Positions 55,983 to 64,000 of a stretch of 64,000 nucleotides of DNA are shown here, piece after piece. Source of the DNA: Guillardia theta CCMP2712 (lineage: Eukaryota; Cryptophyceae; Pyrenomonadales; Geminigeraceae); the NCBI RefSeq assembly GCF_000315625.1, contig NW_005434632.1:396487-460486 (forward strand), given 5' to 3'. Position 1 is the stretch's first letter, and the number at the start of each line of letters is the position of its first letter. The notes under the pieces were generated by a model. It was not told the origin of the DNA and did not search any database. It was given only the letters and a program-made list of their open reading frames with translations. Position numbers and translations under genes: made by a program.

Positions 55983-56042
55983 AAGAAAGCAATCTTATCG
56001 AGAGCTGGCCAACCCTCCCGTCCTTGACGTCTGGCGCTCTAT

Positions 56043-59000
56043 CTAAATCCGCAGATCACCAGGAAGGGACTCGACTCCCTTGCCCAGCCCTGGTCCAGCT
56101 GTGGTTAGCAGGCGGAACAGCTCAAGCAAGCTCTTACCAAGCCCCCGAATCCAATCTTCATCATCCTTCTCTCCAGCAGCTCTTTTCTTTTTGGAAACCT
56201 TAAAATCTTCCTCGTCCTCCTCGTCCTCTTCTTCATCATCCTGTTCCTGCTCGTCCATACCCTCTAAAATGCCCTCCTGGGCATACGTCGAGTACCCTGG
56301 AGGGGAGTCAGCATGGCGGTTGAGGTGAGCAAGAGGATACCAAGGTCCTCGTCGACTTCGTAGGGAGAAGAAAGGGGAGGCCACATGACGGCGTTCTCGT
56401 CCGCGTCCACCTCGTACGTCTCCTCCCATCCCACGTTCACCTGCTCTCCTCTCAGCTCCGGCAGCCTCCCCTCCCCTCCTTCCACCTTGAGCTGCTCAGA
56501 CCGAACGTGCTCGTCCTCCGACAGGCTGACGCCGCTCTTGCCAATTAGCCGAGTCCGCATCTCCTCCATGCCCTGAGCGAACACCTGCATCGACTCGTCC
56601 TCGAGCCGCTCGTCTGCCGTGGGCCGTCATGCGGGGAGGTCGAGGAAAGAGGAGCAGCGCAAGTCACCGAGCTCGATGGAGTAGGTCAGGTCGTCGCTGA
56701 CGGGAAAGCGATCCATGAGGGTGAGGGCCCTCCTGGCGTTGAGGCGGATCTCCGCTCCTACTCCTCGCTCTCCCGGCACGTAGGGCAGCCTTGGGATCTT
56801 CGAGGAGCAGGCGGGTCAGAGGAGGGAGGCGGATGACGCGGGACACACCTGGCGGAGGATGTCGAGGACCCGGCGGAGAACGCGGATGACGTCTCCCTCT
56901 TGCATGGACGTCATGGCGAGCAGCGAGTTCCATGATGTTCCTGCGGGGAAGGAGCGGGTGAGAGGCGGAGGAGGAGGAAGAGGACCGGACCGAGGGCCCA
57001 GGCCTCAACGAGCCCTGCGAAGGAAGGGTCGAGAGGAACTTCAAAGGTCAGGCCGTTGGCGAGCTGGGAGGCGATGACGCGAGACTGCATGTCTGACGCC
57101 TGCTCGACGAAGTCTTGAACCTATTGGACGGTTAGCCTCTTCTCCTCCACATCCCCCCCCCCTGCCATCCCCTCCTCCATCATCCTGCTCCTCTTCCTCC
57201 TTGCCCTTTCCTCCTCCCTTCAACCTCCTCCTTGTCTACCCACTCCCGTCTCCTGCTCTATCTTCCATCCTCTTTCACCTTGGGAGAGGCATCGAAGGCG
57301 ATGTAAATGTCCGGCCGGTTGAGGTCAGAAACGACGCAAGACTGCTCGGAGATTCAGTATCGTGTCCGGCAGCCCAGGGTATGAAGGCGAGGAGGTACAG
57401 CGGGAGGGAGGGGGATGCAGAAGTGAAGTTTGAGTTGCAGAAAACCAGACAATGAAAGGAGGAGTGAGGTGAATCCGAGGAGGAGTAGGAGTAAGAGGAA
57501 GAGGAGATGGAGGAGGAGGATGAGGAGGAGATGGAGGAGGAGGAGATGAACAATCCAAGGAGGAGGAGGAGGAGATGGAGAAGATCTATTTCCGCACCAA
57601 TGCTGCTGCCAGCTCATGCGGGCCGAGCTCATAGAGGATATCGTTATAGAGAAGAACCGACCCGACCCACTGAAGAAAGCAGATCAGGAGGATGGAAGGA
57701 AAGAAGCAGGAAGTTGGAAGCAGAAGCAGGAAGCAGGAGCAGGAAGCAGGAAGCAAGAAGCAAGAAGCAGGAAGCAAGAGGCCTCACAAGAGAATTGTCG
57801 GCATTCAAACTGGCAACCAACTTGCCGACGTCTGTCACGTTGTTCTCGACTAGGAAGCCGAAGTCTCTTAGACTGCAACAAGAAGGTGAGGGAGGAGAGA
57901 GAGACACAAAAGATAGGAGCTGATGGTTGAGAGAGGAGGAGAAGAGGAGCGAGGGAGGAAGAGGCAGGGGGAGTAGAGCCAGGAGATGAAGATGGCTGGT
58001 GAGGAGGAGGAGAGGAAGGGTGAGGAGAGGGGGGGGGGGGAGAGAACAAGAAGGTTATAGGAGGAGCAGGAGGAGGGAAGGCAATCAGCGAGTACGTTGC
58101 TGCACAGTTGATAAATTCGTTCCAGGCAGGGTTCTCAACACTGGCCGAGGGGGCCTGTCAAGCCGCAAGAAAAAGTCATTTGAGTTGGTCACAGGTCATG
58201 GCGAGTCACTTCAGTCGCCTTCTGTCGGAGGCGACCAGTGGCGATCTGATCCGAGATGAACTTGTAGGCTCGGAGGAGCTGAGAAACGTCGTGAGCCACG
58301 GCCCAGCTGAAGGGCTGCAGGGGCTCTTTACCTCCTTCCTGTCCTCGCGTGCGAAGAGAGGATGGGAGGTCAAGAGAGCTTCGACGTGGTTGACCCGGTC
58401 TTGTTGCGCGAGGACCTCAGGAGGAGTCTTGGGCTCCTGCAGAGGGAGAGGAGGAGATTCAAACATGTGCCGCTCCTGTGGACCCTCGAGTTCACCTCAA
58501 CGACGGGGATGCTGAGGAACGAGTGAGTGGGGAGGGAGAGGAGGAGGCGGTCAAGGAACCTTGCAGCGATGGCGGCCAGCTCCCTCGGCGCAACCATGAG
58601 GTAGTCGCCGCTTGCTCTCTTGATCGCACTCCGAGAGGAGATCTTGGCGATGAGCTCGTTCACGTCCACTCTTGCTCCCTGCTCGTCTACCATGGAGACC
58701 TGAAGGAAATTCTCCCTCAGAGGTCCCAGCAGCAGCCAACCAGGAACACGTACCGGCTCGCTCTCCAAGTCAACGTCCACAATGTCTTTGGGTGTGACGA
58801 CCCTGCCGGGGGCCTTGAGAGGGGCCGAGGACGGCGGGCCGGCAGACGAGACTCACCGGTAATCGTTGGTGGAAGTCAGGCAGACGAAGTAGTTGGGAGT
58901 TGATATGTCCAGCAGCTGGTCGGACAGGAGGCCGAGCAGGACGGCAGACTCCGGGCGATTGTCGCTGACGGGGAACAGATCAGTCAGGGGGAGGGGCAAT

Positions 59001-62000
59001 GAGTGGGAGCTGTCACGTTGCATCTTTGCGCGGGGTGAGGAGGAGAGGAGTGCCTGGGGAGCAGTACGGAAGAGTGTCCTGAGGAGAACAGGAGTGAGAA
59101 GGGTTGGAAGAGAGAGAAAGGAGGGGGAGGCGGGTGCAGGGAGGGAGAGAGGGAGGGATGGGGTGGAGGGAGAGAGGGAGGGGAGGGCAGGGGACCGGGG
59201 GAAAGGGAGGAGGGAGGAGGGAGGAGGGAGGAGGGAGGAGGGAGGAGGGAGGAGGGAGGAGGGAGGAGGGAGGACCTCGAAAACAGAATTCATCCGCTCT
59301 TGAGCCTGTTTGAACGAGTTACACGCGACGTAGCGGGCCATTGATCTACATCCACCTGCTGCAGAAGAATTCTCAAAACTCTCTGCTCAGTTTTCAGCCT
59401 CTGCGTCAACTTGGCGAAATTCTGCAACTCCGATTCTTCGACGGTCGCAAGGAGATCCTGTGGGATGAGATGAGGGAATGAAGGACGAGGGGAGGGGGGA
59501 GGAGAAGAATTGCTGAACGAGGCAAGATAGAGAAGGAGGACCACAAGGATAGGCAAACAGCAGGTGAGAAGAGGGAGGGGAGGATGAAGTGAAAGGCTTC
59601 AGCCCATCAGACTCACTTGCGCTGCCTGCACCTCCATCTCAACGTCTTCCGCACCGTCCGACTTGCCGCGTCTCTTGATCGACGCTGGTTGCGCATGACA
59701 CCTCAGCCATGGAAGCAAGTCGGGCTCGGCGTCTCACCGAGGAAAGAGCCGAAGGATCGCTCGACGATCTTCTTGCACTCCTGCGCCCTTGTCAACTCGG
59801 CAGGAGACTGGGAGCAGGAAGGCACCTGGATGGGTCGGTCTTGGAGCAGGTTCAGCACCATCCCGTACTTGGGAGAAAACTTCGATCGGAGGGGATCCGC
59901 ATCCTGAGAAGGAGGGAAGACGTTAAGGTGCCATGGCACAAACACGCTGGAAAGGTGAGGAAGGGGAGGGTGCAGGGATGACAAATCTTGAAGAGGAGGA
60001 GGAGGTGGAGGAGGAGGAGAAAAAGGGGGAGGACGAGGGTGGGGAAGACAGAGAAGGATAGCAGCAGTAGGAGGAGGAGAAGGAGGGGAAGAAGGGGGAG
60101 GAGGAGGAGGAGGAGGAGGAGGAGGAGGAGGAGGAGGAGGAGGAGGAGGAGGGGAAGAAGGAGAAGCAGCAGCAGCAGCAGGAGGAGGAGAAAGGGAAGG
60201 CTGAGGACTTACCTTCATGACGAGGGTGAAGGCTTCGGGAGCTCCTTCCCACTTGCTCCTCATGATCACCGAGTGACCGACCTGAGGTCACCGGAGGCGT
60301 CAGAGCGGGTTAACCTCCTCCTCTCCCTCACCGTGTCCTTGCCCCTCCTTCCTGCCCTCCCGCACATCTGCCTTAGCTCGTTGGAGGTCAGGCTGAGGAG
60401 GCACAAGGTGAGACCCAGGCGCTCGACCATGACACGGGTCTACCTCGTCACTCCGTCGGAGGTTCTCTTGGACAGAGAGCTGATGACAGTCGTCCTTGCT
60501 GGCATGTTGATGCCTGCTGCCAGCGTCTCCGTGGCGAACACAACCTGAGGGGCGAGGTAGGTAAGAGCGAAGGAGGACAGGAAGTGCGAGGGAAGCAGCC
60601 GCCGATGAGGGAGGTGCGATTGAGGGAAAGGTGAACCCAGCAGGAAACGATAGGGCGCGTGAGCAAGGAGGAGGGGAGAGGAGAGGCAAGGAGAAAGAGT
60701 GCGAGAAGAGAAGAGAAAGAGGAGGACGAGAAGGGAGAAACCAGAAAGAGAGCAACAGGAGGAGAGCGGGATGGAGTTAGGAGGAGCAAGGAGATGGGAT
60801 GAATCTTTGAGCAGCATGTTCACTTTGATCAGTCCATCCTGGAAAAGCTCCTCCACCAGCGCCTGCACAAGACCCTTACTCTCCACTCCTCGAGTGTCTT
60901 CGTGCACAGAAGCTTCTCTTACCTTCCATAGGGGAACCAGCCCAGCATGATGAGACGCAATTCCACGGAGAGCAAGCCTGTTGTTGAAGTGACAAAACTG
61001 CCTGCTGACCTGCCTTCCCTCCCTGCTCTCCCTTCCTCTCCTTCCGTTCCTTGCTCCCTCTCTCCCTCCTCGCCCCCTCCCACTTCACCTGATCCGGTCT
61101 TCCTGAGCCACTTCTTTATGCTGGGAGACAAACTGCAGGAGTAAGGAGCATGTCACAGATCCAATCACAGCGAGCAACTCGAAAACTTTCCAGTTGGAGT
61201 CGTTTGCGAATCTCTGCCTTCTCTTCAGCAGTGACAAGAGAGTTCTGATCAGACGCGTCAACATCTGTCAAGGTTTCCCCCCTGTTTCTTCCTGACCTTC
61301 TGGTTCGCCGCTTCCTCTGCCGCCTTGTCGCACTGGATGGTGGAGAAACAAGAAGGGAAACAATCAGTCATTGACGACGTTGTCATCAACATCGGCGCAG
61401 TACTTTTTTCATCATCACTATCATCGTCTCAATCATCAAACTCACAACCACTTTCTTTTCTGAGCTCAATCACCTCCACCATCATGCCGTCACATTCTCC
61501 CTCCGATCATACCTGTGCGCGACTGAAGATGAAGATGATGGCGGGCAGCATCTCTCGCTTCTGCAACTGCAGGGCAAAACGTCAATCAAGCAAGAGCGAG
61601 CAGGAGAAAGGAGAGGAGATTCGAGAGCGCGCGAGAGAGGAGAGGGCGGGGAGGAGGAGTATTCTGAATATAAGGAGACCTGTCGGACCGCAAACCCGTA
61701 GCTCGGTATCTCAGCATAACTTCCTCCTCCTCTCTTGCGCCCACTAGACCCCTCTCCACTCGGGGTTGAAAATTCCTCTCCCCCTCCTCCTCCTCCTTCT
61801 CTCCTCCTCCTCGGGCCAGACTCGTACGATCGCCGAGAGTTCTTCCCATTCCATCCATCGAACTTGGAGCTTCCCCCAGACTTTTTCCGAGGGTCCTGGG
61901 CTGCTGCAGCGCTGGGGAGGAGGAGGCGGTTCAGCCTGGGCTGACCCTTCTTATTGTTCTCATTGTCAAACAGGTTGAGGATTCCCTTCCTGTCGATGAA

Positions 62001-62963
62001 CTTGAACTGCAGAGGGACCGGGCGGAAGTCGGAGGTGATGAGATCCGTCGGGCCGTGGACATGGGCGAACCAGTCCCTGATATCCTTGACGTTCTTCATC
62101 GTGGCGGATAGCGCTACGAGGAGGATCTCGGGAGGGGAATGGATCACGCTTTCCTCCCACACCGTCCCCCTGCTCTCGTCGTTCATGTAGTGGAACTCGT
62201 CCAGTATCACCGAGTGCACCTCCGAGGCCACGGTGTCCTGAGAGTCGTACAGCATGTTGCGGTAGACCTCCGTCGTCAGCACGAGTATCGTCGCGTTGTC
62301 CCTGTTGACGCTGACGTCCCCGGTCAAGAGCCCGACCCTCTCCTTCCCGAACTGCTTGCAAAAGTCAGAGAACTTCTGGTTGGACAGCGCCTTCAGAGGC
62401 GTCGTGTAGAGCACTTTCTTGCCCATGGCAGACCCGAGGTACACCGCTGCCTCCCCGCAGACTGTCTTGCCACTCCCAGTAGGAGCGGAGACTATCACGC
62501 TCCTCTTCTCGATCAAGGCTCGGATCGCATCCATCTGGAACTCGTCGACTGGGAACGGGAAGCAGGAGGCCAGCTCCTCGGTTGTGATCTGTCCGGTCTG
62601 CCGGAACTTCGATCGAAGAGCGTCCACCACCTCCGGCGTCCCGCTTAGAGAAGCGATGTTCCAAGGGGCTCCTGGCTCCTCCATGCTCGAGGCTTCAGCC
62701 TCCAGCCCCACAGGACCAGTTCTGAGTCTTGTGAGGGCTGGAGCCATCTTCGCATGGGAGTGCGAGGGCCAAACGAAAGGCGAAGGAGGGGAACGCAAGT
62801 TCGGAAACACGCATGTCCTGTGAGGAACCAAGCCATGCAGCTTGTTCGTTTTACACTGGAAGGAGAAGGGGCCACAGGAGGAAGGAGCTGTAAAGCCTTG
62901 GCTTGCATACAGGAAAGACAGGAAGAGCAGGCCACTGAGAGCACGAGGAGTGTTCATCAGCAT
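56043..62963 (-). CDS. ISE2-like: Plastid-targeted SKI2/ISE2-like DEVH-box RNA helicase
   Basis: Starts at 62963 with a signal peptide (LSGLLFLSFLYASQG) followed by FTAPSS: Phe at +1 is the cryptophyte plastid signature. Helicase motifs: DEFQMDAIRALIEKRSVIVS, APTGSGKT (about residue 159), YTTPLKALSNQKFSDF, LTTEVYRNML, DEFHYMND (about 254), ALSATMKNVKD. Later exons give REMLPAIIFIFSRAQ, GIASHHAGLVPLWK, LVQALVEELFQDGLIK, VVFATETLAAGINMPARTTV, LTSNELRQMCGRAGRR and LRSKFSPKYGMVLNLLQDRP. The C-terminal region typical of ISE2/DOB1-type proteins follows: DFGFLVENNVTDVGKLVASL, LYNDILYELGPHELAAAL, FEVPLDPSFAGLVEAWALG and NIMELAAMTSMQEGDVIRVL. It probably continues through a 52-nt intron into an acidic tail (DEQEQDDEEEDEEDEEDF) ending LPGDLRI at 56043; otherwise it stops at 56627. 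Plant ISE2 acts in chloroplast RNA processing. About 25-30 exons with purine/pyrimidine-rich introns. Confidence 0.88.
59205..59274. repeat. (GGAGGGA)n array in an intron of the helicase gene
   Basis: About ten copies of the 7-bp unit also seen at 28503-28560. Here the host gene is on the minus strand, so the transcript would carry the C-rich version. Confidence 0.9.
60096..60153. repeat. (GGA)n microsatellite in an intron of the helicase gene
   Basis: About 19 uninterrupted gga units within a longer purine tract (59985-60205) lying between helicase exons. Confidence 0.9.
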
Positions 62964-63094
62964 CTCCGCGCGCCCGAACGATCAGTCGTGAATTCCAAGG
63001 AGCTCTTTCGATTCACAGGCTGAAGGGGTAGCCGAGAGAGGATAGCAGGGTAACTGGGTCAGAGAGTCTCAGAGAGGAAGGGAGCAGGAGGAAC

Positions 63095-63187
63095 ATGGCG
63101 AGCAGCAGGCGGCAGGAGCATCGTGGAGGAGGCGTTCAACCCGGTGGCATTGAAGGAGCCCCTCCCAAGCCATGGATCCTTAGGCAA
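63095..63187 (+). CDS. Probable first exon of an unrecognised plus-strand gene
   Basis: MASSRRQEHRGGGVQPGGIE then GAPPKPWILRQ, followed by a strong gtgagt donor at 63188. It is divergent from the helicase start 130 bp away. Everything downstream to the window end is G-run element and retroelement debris, so the next exon is beyond the window or the gene has been disrupted by insertion. Confidence 0.35.
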
Positions 63188-63470
63188 GTGAGTCAAGTCT
63201 CCAAGGGGTGGGTTTCGAAAAGGAGGGGGTCATCACTGATGAAATATAAGTTGAAATGGGGGTAGAGATGTTCATAGGGTGGGTAGTCAGGTATCTTGGT
63301 CCTTGAGTAGAGTTGCAGGGACAGAATCTCATCGCCCTCATTATCTAAGTAGCGGGCCCGCACCAGAGTACTCACCGGCTCTCAAAGTTAAGGGAAAAAT
63401 CAGGCAGTACAAGGACCGTACAATCAGGAGAGTCGAGTCGGCGAGGAGGAGGTGACCCTTGACCAACTTT
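63188..63470. other. G-run element and element-edge debris
   Basis: 63195-63320 has ggggtgggtttcg, ggagggggtcatc, atgggggtagag and gggtgggtagtc in AT-richer DNA. 63370-63470 has degenerate repeats of the block that follows (ctcaaagttaaggg, aatcaggagagtcgag). Confidence 0.5.
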
Positions 63471-63823
63471 TACTCAAAGTTAAGTTAAAGATCAGTACGA
63501 GGACAATCAGGAGAGTCGAGGAGGCTTGACCCTGACACTGTCGCACAGGCCAAACGGCGAGAAGAGAAAAGACAGCGAGAACCAAACCCAATCCTGCCAA
63601 CTGCTGCCCCCCAAACTTAACTGATACCTTCACTTAACTGCGCGCTGGACAATACCCCCCCGCCGCCATGCCAGCGATTCTTGCGTCGATCATGATGATT
63701 ACCGTGGGATCAAAATTATCAGACTCACCTTCGCCCTGGTCTGTGAATGGGTTGGCAAAAGAATGGGGTCCTAACAGGCATTCGATGGTCTTGCAGAATT
63801 TGAGACAACCTTCCTCCGGACCC
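63471..63823 (-). mobile_element. Internally deleted second copy of the retroelement
   Basis: 63471-63678 matches 44841-45048 at a constant offset (18630) with only a couple of substitutions, and 63678-63823 matches 47251-47396 (offset 16427). The copy therefore lacks about 2.2 kb between them, including RT motifs B and C. The junction is in frame: it joins the RT segment ending MIDAR directly to the element's last residues (IAGMAAGGYCPARS). After 63823 only short degenerate repeats of the element edge continue. Confidence 0.9.
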
Positions 63824-64000
63824 TTGACCCTGACACAACTGTCGCACACTCGGCCTGGGAGGCCATACGGTGACCAGGTTCAGGACTGACCGTCTGATCG
63901 GACCGTACGGGCCCGCCCTCTCCGGCGGTCCGGACTTAGTGACCGTCCAACCGTACGGTCGCACTCATGATACAGCACGGCACTCGAGGACTTGCCGTGA
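63824..64000. other. GC-rich debris at the right window edge
   Basis: Starts with ttgaccctgacacaactgtcgcaca, a diverged repeat of 63524-63550, and continues with gaccgt/acggtc inverted motifs and ccgtacgg. No gene seen. Confidence 0.45.

Noticed and set aside
59988-60290. Arginine-rich and serine-rich frames across the GGA repeat
   Set aside because: They fall in an intron of the helicase gene and are repeat translations.

Overview
The window looks like nuclear DNA of an alga with a secondary plastid, most likely a cryptophyte such as Guillardia theta. The reasons are: most genes have many small GT-AG introns (about 40-60 nt, some longer); two proteins start with a signal peptide whose predicted cleavage site is followed by phenylalanine (helicase at 62963, FAM210-like protein at 24943), the classic start of a cryptophyte plastid presequence; and the gene content (RWP-RK factor, Rh ammonium transporter, MRH lectin, SKI2/ISE2-like helicase) is eukaryotic. 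The species is an inference. One assembly gap of exactly 100 N lies at 18957-19056.

Left part (1-25 kb): a SPRY/cysteine-rich gene (-, runs off the left edge); a mannose-6-phosphate-receptor-like MRH lectin (+); a YkgJ-type CxxCxxCC protein (-); a 7-kb single-exon gene for a leucine-rich-repeat, coiled-coil protein with a C-terminal kinase-like domain (+); a small putatively myristoylated protein (-); a peptidyl-tRNA-hydrolase-like gene (PTRHD1 type) whose stop codon overlaps the first possible ATG of a THUMP tRNA methyltransferase gene (both +); an unrecognised helical protein; a one-TM fragment (-); a sulfotransferase; and a plastid-targeted FAM210/DUF1279 protein (-).

Middle (25-44 kb): a large secreted beta-helix/EGF/ILEI-domain surface protein (+); a membrane-anchored protein with a repeated TFHDFN motif (+); an RWP-RK transcription factor (-); a NifS/selenocysteine-lyase-type cysteine desulfurase (-); a weak candidate gene (-); a BAH-domain chromatin protein ending in an EDM2-like methyltransferase fold (+); a secreted unknown (-); and a pure (CAA)n tract of 250 bp.

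Right part (44-64 kb): a non-LTR-like retroelement on the minus strand (gag-like, RT and C-terminal endonuclease-like segments, broken by a TAG and a frame change); a fungal-type Zn2Cys6 regulator with two zinc clusters (+); a decayed gene fragment and a Ty3/gypsy reverse-transcriptase fossil; an Rh-family ammonium transporter (+) convergent with a 7-kb plastid-targeted SKI2/ISE2-like RNA helicase gene (-); and, near the right edge, a first exon followed by an internally deleted second copy of the retroelement. Exon boundaries were read by eye from frame continuity, GT/AG sites and family alignment from memory, so gene extents are better supported than individual junctions.
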